From NCBI GenBank assembly GCA_026126105.1, contig JAHCJV010000016.1, positions 1-64,000 on the forward strand: a stretch of 64,000 bases of DNA. The letters are read 5' to 3'. The notes beneath the pieces are model-generated. The model saw only the letters and a program-made list of their open reading frames with translations, was not told where the DNA came from and made no database searches. Source of the stretch: Enhydrobacter sp. Lineage in GTDB: Bacteria; Pseudomonadota; Alphaproteobacteria; Reyranellales; Reyranellaceae. Every line of letters begins with the position of its first letter. Positions within the stretch are counted from its first letter, which is position 1. Below are positions 7,777 to 16,479 of this stretch, one piece after another. Made by a program: the position numbers and the translations under genes.

Positions 7777-8823
7777 ATGACCAAGCTGCTGCGTGTGCGG
7801 CGCCGCACGATTCTGGCTGCCGTGCCTGCCCTTGTCGCTTCGCCCGCGATCGTTCGCGCTCAGGGGAGCAAGCCGGAGAAGAGCAAGGTGGTGCTCGCCG
7901 TCGGCGGCAAGTCGGCGCTCTATTACCTCTCGCTGACGATCGCGGAGAGGAAGGGCTTCTTCAAGGATGCCGGACTCGACGTCGAGATCAACGATTTCCA
8001 GGGCGGGTCGAAGTCGCTCGAAGCGCTGATCGGCGGCAGCGCCGACGTAACGGCGGGCGCCTACGAGCATACGATCCGGATGCAGCAGCGTGGACAGCCG
8101 ATCAAGGGCTTCGTCCTGATCGGCCGCGGCATGCAGATATCGATCGCCGTCCGCAAGGACCTGGCGGCACAGATCAAGGGGCCTGCCGATATCAAGGGCA
8201 TGAAGTTCGGCGTCACCGCGCCGGGCTCCTCGACCCATATGCTTCTGCTGAGCTGGGCGGCGAAGGGCGGTCTCAAGGCCTCCGACGTGGTGGCGGTCGG
8301 CGTCGGTGCCGGTGCTTCCGTGGTTGCGGCGATCGAGAACAAGTCGGTCGAAGGCGTATCCCAGACCGACCCGGCGCTCACCATCCTGCAGGACAAGGGC
8401 CTGATCGAGATCAAGGTCGACACGCGCACGACAAAGGGCAATCAGGAGGTGTTCGGCGGCCCGTTCCCGGCAGCTTGCCTCTATGCCCAGCCGAGCCTCT
8501 TCAGCAAGACCCCCAACACCGCCCAGGCGCTGGCCACGGCGATCGTGCGCGCCGACGAATGGTTGCAGACGGCCTCGCCGGCCGAGGTCGCGAACACGGT
8601 GCCGGAGGGCTATCTGCTGGGGGATCGCGCGATCTATGAGAAGTCGTTTGCCGGTATCCGCGAAACCATCTCGCCCGACGGGCTGATGCCTGCGGGAGCC
8701 CAGGAGAACTGCCTCAAGTTCCTCGTCGGGGCGGACCCCAAGCTCGCGGCCGACAAGGACAAGATCAAGCTCGCCGACACGTGGATCAACGAGTTCGCCC
8801 AAAACGCCAAGAAGCGGTCTTAA
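7777..8823 (+). CDS. ABC transporter substrate-binding protein, NMT1/SsuA-like
   Basis: A 348-residue periplasmic binding protein. The N-terminus R-V-R-R-R-T-I-L-A-A-V followed by P-A-I-V-R-A-Q-G is a twin-arginine-like or Sec signal peptide cut near residue 27. The body (L-S-L-T-I-A-E-R-K-G-F-F-K-D-A-G-L-D-V) is typical of the nitrate/sulfonate/taurine/thiamine-precursor group. ATG 7777 is preceded by a near-ideal GGAGGAATAC site; a small hairpin (7734-7754) lies in the leader. Followed by matching ATPase and permease genes. The ligand could be a sulfonate, an aromatic acid or another small anion; nothing in the sequence decides. Confidence 0.9.
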   Translation: MTKLLRVRRRTILAAVPALVASPAIVRAQGSKPEKSKVVLAVGGKSALYYLSLTIAERKGFFKDAGLDVEINDFQGGSKSLEALIGGSADVTAGAYEHTIRMQQRGQPIKGFVLIGRGMQISIAVRKDLAAQIKGPADIKGMKFGVTAPGSSTHMLLLSWAAKGGLKASDVVAVGVGAGASVVAAIENKSVEGVSQTDPALTILQDKGLIEIKVDTRTTKGNQEVFGGPFPAACLYAQPSLFSKTPNTAQALATAIVRADEWLQTASPAEVANTVPEGYLLGDRAIYEKSFAGIRETISPDGLMPAGAQENCLKFLVGADPKLAADKDKIKLADTWINEFAQNAKKRS

Positions 8824-8830
8824 GGCGACC

Positions 8831-9652
8831 GTGACGAGCGATCCGCCGGCGCTGGCGTTCGACGATATCACCTGCCGCTTCGCCGGCCGGGACGGCGCGC
8901 CCCCCTATACAGCGGTGGCCAACGCCAGCCTGACGGTCGGAGCGGGCGAGTTCGTGTCCGTCGTCGGTCCCACTGGCTGCGGCAAGTCGACCCTGCTCAA
9001 CGTGGCGGCAGGTCTGCTTGCGCCATCCTCCGGGACGATCTCCGTCTTCGGCGAAAGGCTGGTCGCGGCGGAAGGCGTGAACCGGCGAGCCGGATACATG
9101 TTCCAGGCCGATGCGCTCATGCCGTGGCGCGCCGGCATCGATAACGTCATTGCCGGCCTGGAATTCCGCGGCGTACCCCGGGCACAAGCGCTGCGACAGG
9201 GCGAAGAATGGCTCCGTCGCGTCGGTCTGGCGGGGTTCGGCGACCGCTACCCGCACCAGATGTCCGGCGGCATGCGCAAGCGTCTCGCCTTGGCGCAGAC
9301 CCTGATCCTCAGCCCCGACATCCTGCTGATGGACGAGCCGTTTTCTGCCCTCGACGTTCAAACGCGGCAGCTCATGGAGAACGAGCTGCTTGCCCTGTGG
9401 GCCGTCGACCGCAAGTCGGTGCTGTTCATCACACATGACCTGGAGGAGGCAATCGCGCTGTCGGACCGCGTCGTCGTGCTCTCGGCCGGCCCGGGCACGC
9501 GGCCGATCGGCGACTTCCGCATCGACCTGCCGCGCCCGCGCGATGTGTCGGAGATCCGCATGACCCCTGCGTTCCTCGATCTGCATCGCGTCATCTGGGC
9601 GGCGATGAAGGAAGAGGTGCTGAAAGCCTACAAGGCGCAGAAGGCGGCATGA
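8831..9652 (+). CDS. ABC transporter ATP-binding protein (SsuB/TauB-like)
   Basis: A 273-residue nucleotide-binding subunit. Walker A G-P-T-G-C-G-K-S-T is at residues 46-54; the signature is M-S-G-G-M-R-K-R rather than the canonical L-S-G-G-Q, as is common in this subfamily. Walker B L-L-M-D-E-P-F and the H-loop I-T-H-D-L-E follow. GTG 8831 starts 8 bp after the binding-protein gene, and the stop overlaps the permease start (ATGA 9649-9652). It drives import of the ligand of the protein at 7777. Confidence 0.92.
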   Translation: MTSDPPALAFDDITCRFAGRDGAPPYTAVANASLTVGAGEFVSVVGPTGCGKSTLLNVAAGLLAPSSGTISVFGERLVAAEGVNRRAGYMFQADALMPWRAGIDNVIAGLEFRGVPRAQALRQGEEWLRRVGLAGFGDRYPHQMSGGMRKRLALAQTLILSPDILLMDEPFSALDVQTRQLMENELLALWAVDRKSVLFITHDLEEAIALSDRVVVLSAGPGTRPIGDFRIDLPRPRDVSEIRMTPAFLDLHRVIWAAMKEEVLKAYKAQKAA

Positions 9653-10449
9653 TCCGCCTGCGGCTCCTCCAGTTCAGCGTGTTCGCGGGACTGATCCTTC
9701 TCTGGCACGTCGTCACGAAGCCAGGCTTGATCCCTGCCTTCTATTTCGAGCAGGACAACCGGGCTGCGTTCTTCTTCGGCGAGCCCGTGAAGGTTTTCTG
9801 GGTGATCGTGGAGTGGTTCACCTCACTGGAGATATTCCCTCATCTCGGCGTGACGCTGCTCGAGACGCTGCTCGGCTTCGTCATCGGCTCGGTTGCCGGG
9901 CTCGGCATCGGCCTGTGGCTCGCTTTGTCGAACACCGCGTCGGCGGTGATGGAGCCCTACATCAAGGGCTTCAACTCGATGCCAAGGGTCGTGCTGGCGC
10001 CGATCTTCGCGGTGTGGTTCGGTCTCGGCATCTGGTCGAAGGTGGCGCTCGGCGTCACGCTCGTCTTCTTTGTCGTTTTCTTCAACGTTTACCAGGGAGT
10101 GCGCGAGGTCAGCCCGACTCTGCTCGCCAACGCCCGGATGCTGGGTGCTTCGCGGCGCCAGCTGCTGCGCTCGATCTACCTGCCCTCGGCCATGAGCTGG
10201 GTCTTCGCCAGCCTTCACAACGCCGTCGGCCTCGCCTTCGTGGGCGCCGTGGTCGGCGAGTATCTCGGTTCGGCGCAGGGCGTCGGCTACCTGATCCTGC
10301 AGGCCGAGGGAACGTTCGACATCAATACGGTGTTCGCCGGCATCATCGTATTGACGGCTTTCGCGTTAGTGCTCGATGCGGCAGTAGGCGTGGTCGAGCG
10401 CCGCTTGATGACCTGGCAGCCGAAGGCGAGCGAGACCGAGAAGGTGTAG
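9649..10449 (+). CDS. ABC transporter permease (SsuC/TauC-like)
   Basis: A 266-residue inner-membrane subunit with six or so hydrophobic segments and the cytoplasmic coupling helix in the form N-A-R-M-L-G-A-S-R-R-Q-L-L-R-S-I-Y-L-P, the family's conserved E-A-A-like loop. A 4-bp overlap with the ATPase gene shows one transcript with 7777 and 8831. It is convergent with the second crotonase, 11 bp apart. Because the transporter sits between two paralogous crotonases, its ligand may be an acid later activated to a CoA ester, which is inference. Confidence 0.9.
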   Translation: MIRLRLLQFSVFAGLILLWHVVTKPGLIPAFYFEQDNRAAFFFGEPVKVFWVIVEWFTSLEIFPHLGVTLLETLLGFVIGSVAGLGIGLWLALSNTASAVMEPYIKGFNSMPRVVLAPIFAVWFGLGIWSKVALGVTLVFFVVFFNVYQGVREVSPTLLANARMLGASRRQLLRSIYLPSAMSWVFASLHNAVGLAFVGAVVGEYLGSAQGVGYLILQAEGTFDINTVFAGIIVLTAFALVLDAAVGVVERRLMTWQPKASETEKV

Positions 10450-10460
10450 CGGGATACAGG

Positions 10461-11282
10461 CTATCGTCCGGTGAATCGCGCCGCGCGCTTCTCCAGGAAG
10501 TGCGCAACGCCTTCCTTGAAGTCGGCGGTCTGGAAAGACAGTTCCATCTCGTGGTTGGCCTGGACCGTGGCCTCGGACAGCGTCTGGAACTCCGCCTCCC
10601 AGAGCTGGCGCTTCATCACGGCGACGGAGCGCGGCGAGACGGTGTCGGCCATCAGGCGGGCATAGGCGCGGGTTTCGGCCATCAGCTTGTCGTCGGGGAT
10701 GACGCGGCTGACCAGCCCGAGCGACAGCGCCTCGGGTGCGCGGAACTTTCGGGCGGAGCAGAGCAGGTCGAGCGCTGCCGGCAGGCCGATCAGGCGTGGC
10801 AGGAGCCAGCTCACGCCGTGCTCGGCGATCAGGCCGCGCTGAGCGAAGGCGGTGGTGAACACGGCCGACTCCGAGGCGAAGCGGAGGTCGGCGTAGAGCG
10901 GGATGACGAAGCCCAACCCAGCGGCAGGCCCGTTGATGGCGGCAATGATGAATTTAGGAATCGCCGGGAAGTAGGAGTAGTTCATCCTGAACTCGGCCAA
11001 GGTGCTGCCGCCCGGCAGGTCGGCGCTCGTCCTGGTGCTGCGATCGGCCGAGGCACCGGCGCCGATCGCCTGCAGGCCGCCCATGTCGGCTCCGGCGCAA
11101 AAGCCGCGTCCCGCACCCGTCAGAATGATGACCCGCACGTCAGGGTCGGCCCCGGCCTTTTGCATCGCGTCCTTGAGGTCGAGATGCATCTGCCGCGTCC
11201 ACGCGTTGAGCTTCTCCGGCCGGTTCAGGGTGATGGTGCAGATGCGATCCGCGACGTCGTACAAAACGGTCTCGTAGGTCAT
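10461..11282 (-). CDS. enoyl-CoA hydratase/isomerase (crotonase family)
   Basis: A 273-residue crotonase with I-T-L-N-R-P-E-K-L-N-A at residues 17-27 and F-C-A-G-A-D at 61-66, aligned position for position with the paralogue at 6838-7701. The start is ambiguous: an AGGAGG lies directly before ATG 11294 and 12 nt before ATG 11282. I prefer 11282 because the product then begins M-T-Y-E like its paralogue. It is divergent from the MaoC gene at 11436. Likely a beta-oxidation-type hydratase or isomerase; substrate unknown. Confidence 0.88.
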   Translation of the reverse strand: MTYETVLYDVADRICTITLNRPEKLNAWTRQMHLDLKDAMQKAGADPDVRVIILTGAGRGFCAGADMGGLQAIGAGASADRSTRTSADLPGGSTLAEFRMNYSYFPAIPKFIIAAINGPAAGLGFVIPLYADLRFASESAVFTTAFAQRGLIAEHGVSWLLPRLIGLPAALDLLCSARKFRAPEALSLGLVSRVIPDDKLMAETRAYARLMADTVSPRSVAVMKRQLWEAEFQTLSEATVQANHEMELSFQTADFKEGVAHFLEKRAARFTGR

Positions 11283-11335
11283 GGCCGGCGTCATCCTCCT
11301 GTGCTTCTTGCCGCTCATATGATGGGCAAAGCGGC

Positions 11336-11404
11336 GCGACGATACAATGCAGCCACCGGGCACGTTGGCGAATGGCTGGCGGCCAGGGCTTCGTGTATCG
11401 TTGC
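11336..11404. promoter_or_regulatory. inverted repeat in the divergent crotonase/MaoC promoter region
   Basis: Two 11-nt arms, GCGACGATACA at 11336-11346 and the reverse complement of GCAACGATACA at 11394-11404, differ at one position and face each other across 47 nt between the divergent genes at 11282 and 11436. A placement covering both promoters suits a shared regulator binding two sites, but no cognate regulator gene is adjacent. Confidence 0.3.
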
Positions 11405-11435
11405 ACGGACAAGAAAAGCGAACAGAGGTTTGGAA

Positions 11436-11903
11436 ATGGCCAAGCGGGAATTCTCCCATCCCAACGAGATGCACAACCATGTCGGTGAGGAGATCGGCGT
11501 CAGCGACTGGGTCGAGGTCACTCAGGAGCGGATCGACCAGTTCGCCGAGGCGACCGGCGACCACCAGTGGATCCATGTCGACGTCGAGCGCGCCAAGAAG
11601 GACATGCCGGGCGGCAAGACCATCGCGCACGGCTTTTTGACGCTGTCGCTGATCCCGATGCTCAACCAGCAGATCTCGCACATCAACAACGTGCGGAACG
11701 GCATCAATTACGGCTGCAACAAGGTGCGCTTCACCAGCCCGGTGCCGGCCGGGTCGCGCGTGCGGGCGCGGTCCAAGCTGATCGCGGCCGAGCCCATGAA
11801 GGGGGGCGGCGTGCGACTCACAAACGAGATGACCATCGAGATCGAGGGGCAGGAGCGCCCGGCCTGCGTCGCGGAGACCATGTCGATCGTCTACGGCCTC
11901 TGA
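11436..11903 (+). CDS. MaoC-family dehydratase
   Basis: A 155-residue hotdog protein of the MaoC/NodN type. The catalytic pair Asp42 and His47 sits in A-T-G-D-H-Q-W-I-H, and A-H-G-F-L-T-L follows at about 64-70, the complete hydratase-2 motif. ATG 11436 is the first start downstream of an in-frame open stretch that is antisense to the crotonase; a purine-rich site (AGAGGTTTGGAA) precedes it. It is divergent from the crotonase at 10461, so two different enoyl-CoA hydratase folds are controlled from one intergenic region. Probably an (R)-specific enoyl-CoA hydratase. Confidence 0.88.
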   Translation: MAKREFSHPNEMHNHVGEEIGVSDWVEVTQERIDQFAEATGDHQWIHVDVERAKKDMPGGKTIAHGFLTLSLIPMLNQQISHINNVRNGINYGCNKVRFTSPVPAGSRVRARSKLIAAEPMKGGGVRLTNEMTIEIEGQERPACVAETMSIVYGL

Positions 11904-11910
11904 GCGGAGC

Positions 11911-12621
11911 TTGGCGTTGCTCAAGCGTGAGGAATTGAGCGACGAGCGGATCGAACTGATCGTCCAGGAGGCCCGAGCCGCCGGCTACGACTTCTTCCTC
12001 TCAGCCGAGGAGCGGGCGGCGAGTCTGAAAGATGCCATGTCGCGCTACGCCCCCGGCGACGAGGCGTGGATCTTCGCCTACGGCTCGCTGATGTGGAATC
12101 CGGCACTCGACTATGCCGAGTCGTCGCCGAGCCGGGTCGAGGGCTGGCACCGCTCGTTCTGCTTCTGGACGCCGCTGGGACGCGGGACGCCCGAATTTCC
12201 TGGCCTGATGCTGGCCTTGGAGCGGGGCGGCGCGTGCGAGGGCATCGCCTATCGGCTGGCGCCGGAGCAGGTCGAGAGCGAACTCGCCATCCTGTGGAAC
12301 CGCGAGATGCTGGGCAACGTCTACAGGCCGCAATGGGTACCCGCCAGGTTGCGCGATGGTCGCACCGTGACTGCCGTCACCTTCGAGATCGATCCGGAGC
12401 ACTGCCAGTATTGCGGCGGTCTGCCGGTCGAGACGCAGGCGCGCCACATGGCCTTTGCCGAGGGCCGTCGCGGCAGCAGCCGCGACTACCTCGCCAACAC
12501 GGCGGCCCATGCCCGGGCGCTCGGCATTCACGACGCCTATATCGAGGACATGGTCCGCAGAGTAACGGACCTGCGCGGCGAGGAGCTTATTCCATCTGCG
12601 CCGCCGCTTGCGGCCGGCTAG
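11911..12621 (+). CDS. gamma-glutamylcyclotransferase, ChaC family
   Basis: A 236-residue protein expected to cleave glutathione to 5-oxoproline and Cys-Gly. The diagnostic I-F-A-Y-G-S-L-M-W-N-P occupies residues 54-64, G-W-H-R-S-F-C and the C-E-G-I-A-Y-R-L stretch with the likely catalytic Glu follow, and C-x-x-C-G-G occurs later. The start appears to be TTG 11911, 7 bp after the MaoC stop and preceded by GCGGAGC, so co-transcription with that gene is likely though the functions have no obvious link. Confidence 0.88.
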   Translation: MALLKREELSDERIELIVQEARAAGYDFFLSAEERAASLKDAMSRYAPGDEAWIFAYGSLMWNPALDYAESSPSRVEGWHRSFCFWTPLGRGTPEFPGLMLALERGGACEGIAYRLAPEQVESELAILWNREMLGNVYRPQWVPARLRDGRTVTAVTFEIDPEHCQYCGGLPVETQARHMAFAEGRRGSSRDYLANTAAHARALGIHDAYIEDMVRRVTDLRGEELIPSAPPLAAG

Positions 12622-12717
12622 CCCACACGTCGCGGTCCTGCCTCACGATCCCGAGTCTCGAAAAATCTCATGGCGGCCATGTGTGCAGCGATGCAGCCGC
12701 TGTGAGATAATTGCTGT

Positions 12718-13650
12718 GTGAGCTCGCTCTTCGACCGCTGGCATGCGATGCCGCCCAACCTGCGCGGCATCCTCTGGGTCGCGATGTCGGGCGTGCTCTT
12801 TGCCCTGCTCAACGTCTTCACGCTGATCCCCTCGCAGCACCTCAATCCCTACGTCATGGCCTTCATGCGCTATGTGTTCGGGACGTTGATGCTCCTGCCG
12901 ATCGTCCTGAAGCTCGGCCTCCACCGTTCCCTGAGCACCAATCGCCTGCCGCTCCATCTGTTCCGCGGCTGCATCCATGCCTGCGGCATGTTCCTGTGGT
13001 TCGTCGGCCTGCCGCTCACGACCCTGGCCAGCATCACCGCCCTTGGCTTCACCGGCCCGATCTTCGTCACCATCGGCGCGGCGATGTTCCTCGGCGAAAA
13101 GGTGCGGCTGCGCCGTTGGCTGGCGGTGCTGGTGGGGTTCGCCGGCGCCATGATCATCATCCGGCCGGGGATCGGCGATCTGGGGATAGGGGCGATCTGC
13201 ATCCTGATCTCGACCCCGATCTTCTCGGCCTCCAATCTCATGGCCAAGGCGCTGGCGCGCACCGAGGGCGCCAACAAGATCGTGATCTGGCAGCACATCA
13301 CCATCCTGATCTTCGCCTGTCCCGTGGCGCTCTATTTCTGGCAGACGCCGAGTCCGACCGATCTGCTGTGGTTCGCCGCCGCGGGCCTCTGCGGCACGTT
13401 GGGCCACATCTGTCAGCAGAACGGCTACCAGCTTGCCGACATCACCCTGCTGCAGCCGATCGGCTTCCTGTCGCTGCTGTGGAACGCGCTGCTCGGCTAC
13501 TTCCTGTTCTTCCAGAAGCCCGATGTCTGGACCTTCGTCGGCGCGGCCGTGATCTTCGCCAGCGCGCTCTACATCTCACACCGCGAAGCCGTGCGGCGCG
13601 CGGCGGTCAAGTCGGCGGCCATGACGACAGCAAAGACCACGAAGGACTAA
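12718..13650 (+). CDS. EamA/DMT-superfamily exporter
   Basis: A 310-residue inner-membrane protein with ten predicted helices in two five-helix repeats, as in drug/metabolite transporters of the EamA family. The first repeat ends near residue 145 (I-I-I-R-P-G-I-G), the second closes with F-V-G-A-A-V-I-F-A-S-A-L-Y-I-S-H-R-E. The start GTG 12718 lacks a good ribosome site; ATG 12745 is the next option but would trim the N-terminal helix cap. It ends in the palindrome at 13664. Substrate unknown. Confidence 0.85.
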   Translation: MSSLFDRWHAMPPNLRGILWVAMSGVLFALLNVFTLIPSQHLNPYVMAFMRYVFGTLMLLPIVLKLGLHRSLSTNRLPLHLFRGCIHACGMFLWFVGLPLTTLASITALGFTGPIFVTIGAAMFLGEKVRLRRWLAVLVGFAGAMIIIRPGIGDLGIGAICILISTPIFSASNLMAKALARTEGANKIVIWQHITILIFACPVALYFWQTPSPTDLLWFAAAGLCGTLGHICQQNGYQLADITLLQPIGFLSLLWNALLGYFLFFQKPDVWTFVGAAVIFASALYISHREAVRRAAVKSAAMTTAKTTKD

Positions 13651-13663
13651 ACCGGTTTCATGC

Positions 13664-13731
13664 TCTTCCGGACCGCGAGCTTCCAGCTCGCTCATGATCA
13701 TGAGCGAGCTGGAAGCTCGCGGTCCGGAAGA
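13664..13731. repeat. perfect 68-bp palindrome, REP-like family A
   Basis: Two 34-bp arms meet at 13697/13698 with no loop and no mismatch. It lies between the convergent EamA and moaA genes and could act as a bidirectional terminator. The half-site shares CATGAGCG, CTGGA and CGCG-x-TCC blocks with the palindrome at 34738-34805, although the two differ in between with both arms changed together, so both belong to one repeat family. Confidence 0.9.
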
Positions 13732-13748
13732 AAATGAAGAACCGTGCT

Positions 13749-14741
13749 TTAGCCGCCGGTCACGCTCATATGGCGCGGCACGGCGGGCGCGCTGTGGCGG
13801 CGGTCGATGATGAAGTCGTGGCCCTTTGGCTTGCGTGCGATCGCCTCGGTGATCGCCCGGTCGAGGACGTCGTCGCTTTCGGACGCGCGCAAGGGTGCCC
13901 GCAGATCGGCGGCGTCCTCCTGGCCGAGGCACATATAGAGCGTGCCGGTGCAGGTGAGGCGCACGCGATTGCAGCTTTCGCAGAAATTGTGGGTGAGCGG
14001 CGTGATGAAGCCCAGCCGCCCGCCGGTCTCCTCGACCCGGAAATAGCGCGCGGGGCCGCCGGTGCGGTAGTCGCTGTCCGTGAGGGTGAATTCCCGGGCG
14101 ATGTTGGCGCGCGCGAGCGACAGCGGCAGGTACTGTTCGAGCCGCGCCTGATCGCCGATCTCGCCCAGAGGCATGACTTCGATCAGGACGAGGTCCATGC
14201 CCCGGCCATGGCTCCAGCGGATCATGTCGCCGAATTCGTGGTCGTTCACGCCGCGCAGGGCGACTGCATTGATCTTGATCTGCAAGCCGGCGTCCTGGGC
14301 GGCGTCAAGACCGCGCATCACCTGATCTAGGTCGCCCCAGCGCGTGAGCTGGCGGAACAGGTCGCGGTCCAGCGTGTCCATGGAGACGTTCACGCGCTTC
14401 ACGCCGATCGCGGCGAGCTCGCGCGCATATTTGGCAAGCTGGCTGCCGTTGGTCGTGAGGGTCAGCTCTTCCAGCGCGCCGCTGTCAAGGTGCCGGCCCA
14501 GCCCGCGGAACAGCGACATCACGTTCTTGCGCACCAGCGGCTCACCGCCAGTCAGCCGCAACTTCTTCACGCCGCGGCGCACGAAGGCGCTGCACAGCCG
14601 CTCGAGCTCCTCAAGCGACAGCACCTCCGCCTTGGGCAGGAAGGTCATGTCCTCGGCCATGCAGTAGACGCAGCGGAAGTCGCAGCGGTCGGTTACAGAG
14701 ACCCGCAGGTAGCTGATATGGCGGCCAAAGGGATCGATCAT
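13749..14741 (-). CDS. moaA: GTP 3',8-cyclase (molybdenum cofactor biosynthesis)
   Basis: A 330-residue radical SAM enzyme catalysing the first step of molybdopterin synthesis from GTP. The N-terminal cluster motif is C20-x3-C24-x2-C27 (C-D-F-R-C-V-Y-C); the C-terminal cluster uses C254-x2-C257-x13-C271; and the protein ends in the essential G-G. The start M-I-D-P-F-G-R at 14741 matches the family; GTG 14795 would add 18 residues. No other moa genes are nearby, so this is a stand-alone copy. It is convergent with the EamA gene across the palindrome. Confidence 0.95.
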   Translation of the reverse strand: MIDPFGRHISYLRVSVTDRCDFRCVYCMAEDMTFLPKAEVLSLEELERLCSAFVRRGVKKLRLTGGEPLVRKNVMSLFRGLGRHLDSGALEELTLTTNGSQLAKYARELAAIGVKRVNVSMDTLDRDLFRQLTRWGDLDQVMRGLDAAQDAGLQIKINAVALRGVNDHEFGDMIRWSHGRGMDLVLIEVMPLGEIGDQARLEQYLPLSLARANIAREFTLTDSDYRTGGPARYFRVEETGGRLGFITPLTHNFCESCNRVRLTCTGTLYMCLGQEDAADLRAPLRASESDDVLDRAITEAIARKPKGHDFIIDRRHSAPAVPRHMSVTGG

Positions 14742-14828
14742 GTCAGGCGGATAATGGGGACGGCGCAGGTGCGCTGCAAGGCCCCGAAAGACCACAGGGG
14801 TGCTGCGGGTTCATCGGCATCGACGCCG

Positions 14829-16409
14829 TCAGGGCACGAAGCGCAGGAGATTGTCGACCGTGTCCGCCTCGGCCGCCGGCTTGTCGGTGCGGATGCGGTT
14901 GATGCGCGGGAAGCGCATGGCGACGCCCGACTTGTGGCGAGTCGAGCGGCCGATGCCGTCGAAGGCGATCTCGAGCACGAGCTTGTGCTCGACTTCCCGC
15001 ACCGGTCCGAACCGGTTGGTGGTGTGGTCGCGCACCCATTTGTCGAGCCAGCGCAGTTCCTCGTCGGTGAAGCCGAAATAGGCTTTCCCGACCGGCGCGA
15101 GCTCGCGCCTGCCGTCGGCCGCTTCGCGCCAGCAGCCGAAGGTGAAGTCCGAGTAAAAGGAGCTGCGCTTGCCGTGGCCGCGCTGGGCGTACATCAGCAC
15201 GCAGTCTGCCAGCATCGGGTCCCGCTTCCACTTGAACCACGGGCCCTTGGGCCGGCCGGCGTGATAGGCCGAGTCGGCGCGCTTCAGCATCAGCCCTTCG
15301 ATGCCGTCGCTGCGCATCTCTTCGCGCAACCGGGCGAGATGCGCCCAGTCGGTGAACGGGACGAGAGGCGACAGGTCGAAGCGCTGGCGCGGCGTCTTCG
15401 CCATCCACGCGTCCAGCCGTGCCCGGCGTTCGTCGAACGATAGCGCGCGCAGGTCCTCGCCCTCGAGCCATAGTGCGTCGTAGAGGCGGACGTGGGCGGG
15501 ATGTTCCTTCAGCATCTTGGCCGTCACGACCTTACGGTTCAGCCGCTGCTGCAGGTCGTTGAAGGGGGCCACTGCCTCCTCGCGGCGCACCAGCAGCTCG
15601 CCGTCGAAGACGCCCTCGAAGTCGATCGCCTCGATGACGTCGGGGAAGGACCTGGAAACGTCCTCTCCGGCGCGGCTGTACAGCCGCTTCACGCCGCCCG
15701 AGGACGCGACCTGCACGCGGATGCCGTCCCACTTCCATTCGGCGCGGAAGTGCGCGGGATCGAGGGCGTCCAGTTCGGCGCGCTCGATGGCGTTGGCCAG
15801 CATTGGCGGCAGGAAGGCACCGCCCATGTTGCTACGGGGCTTTGGGCCGTCGTTCAGCAGCCAGTCGAACAAGGGGCGGTAGGGTGGGCTGAGCCCGTGC
15901 CAGACCTCCTCGACCTCGCTGACCGGCTGGTTCCCGATATTGGCGGCAGCCTGCTTGGCCAGGCGTGCCGACACGCCGACGCGCAGAGCGCCGGTCAGCA
16001 GCTTCAACAGCGCCCAGCGGCCGGTGGAATCCAGCGTATCGAGCCAGCGCTTGAGGATCGCCGGCGTCTGCAGCTTGGTGGCGCGCTGCAACGTCTCGAC
16101 CACCTCGGCCAGCGTCGGCGGCGGTCCCGCCTCGGGCCTGGTCTCCCAGACCAGCGCCAGGGTCTCGGCGAGATCGCCGACATAATCGTGCGAGAGATGG
16201 AACAGCTCGGCGCCGATCTTCTCCTCGCCGAAGCTGCGCAGCAGCGCCGGCTTGGCGGCCGGGAAGTCGAGCCCGCCGGTCAACGCCGCCAGCGCGAGGC
16301 CGCGGTCGGGATCGGGCGTCTGCCGCAGATATTCCTCGATCAGGCGCAGCTTCGAATTGCGCGCCGGCTGGAACGAGAGCGAGTCCAGCAATTGGGCGAA
16401 GGCCTGCAT
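14829..16409 (-). CDS. ATP-dependent DNA ligase (exonuclease/helicase-associated type)
   Basis: A 526-residue ligase. The nucleotidyl-lysine motif E-W-K-W-D-G-I-R places the AMP-accepting lysine at residue 226; downstream motifs (F-D-G-E-L, E-G-L-M-L-K, W-F-K-W-K-R-D) are present, ahead of an OB domain. It lacks the polymerase and phosphoesterase domains of LigD, and its N-terminal domain and length match the bacterial ligase that is encoded with an MBL exonuclease and an Lhr-type helicase. ATG 16409 lies 70 bp after the exonuclease gene on the same strand. Role: repair of DNA ends or nicks, not replication. Confidence 0.93.
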   Translation of the reverse strand: MQAFAQLLDSLSFQPARNSKLRLIEEYLRQTPDPDRGLALAALTGGLDFPAAKPALLRSFGEEKIGAELFHLSHDYVGDLAETLALVWETRPEAGPPPTLAEVVETLQRATKLQTPAILKRWLDTLDSTGRWALLKLLTGALRVGVSARLAKQAAANIGNQPVSEVEEVWHGLSPPYRPLFDWLLNDGPKPRSNMGGAFLPPMLANAIERAELDALDPAHFRAEWKWDGIRVQVASSGGVKRLYSRAGEDVSRSFPDVIEAIDFEGVFDGELLVRREEAVAPFNDLQQRLNRKVVTAKMLKEHPAHVRLYDALWLEGEDLRALSFDERRARLDAWMAKTPRQRFDLSPLVPFTDWAHLARLREEMRSDGIEGLMLKRADSAYHAGRPKGPWFKWKRDPMLADCVLMYAQRGHGKRSSFYSDFTFGCWREAADGRRELAPVGKAYFGFTDEELRWLDKWVRDHTTNRFGPVREVEHKLVLEIAFDGIGRSTRHKSGVAMRFPRINRIRTDKPAAEADTVDNLLRFVP

Positions 16410-16430
16410 CAGGCCGCTGTCTTTCGAATT

Positions 16431-16454
16431 CCTCTCCCCCGATAGGGGGAGAGG
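16431..16454. repeat. short hairpin CCTCTCCCCC-GATA-GGGGGAGAGG
   Basis: Ten-bp perfect arms around a GATA loop in the 70-bp gap between the exonuclease stop and the ligase start. It could weaken or stabilise part of the transcript; similar C-rich/G-rich hairpins are common intergenic repeats in alphaproteobacteria. Confidence 0.75.
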
Positions 16455-16479
16455 AGTACGAGAAGCGAAGACAGTGGGG

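Noticed and set aside
6814..8871. A 685-codon minus-strand frame over the crotonase and binding-protein genes.
   Set aside because: No recognisable domain, and both plus-strand genes have ribosome sites and family motifs.
9813..11435. The long upstream part of the frame that contains the MaoC gene.
   Set aside because: It runs antisense to the crotonase and out of frame over the permease; the MaoC domain begins only at 11436.
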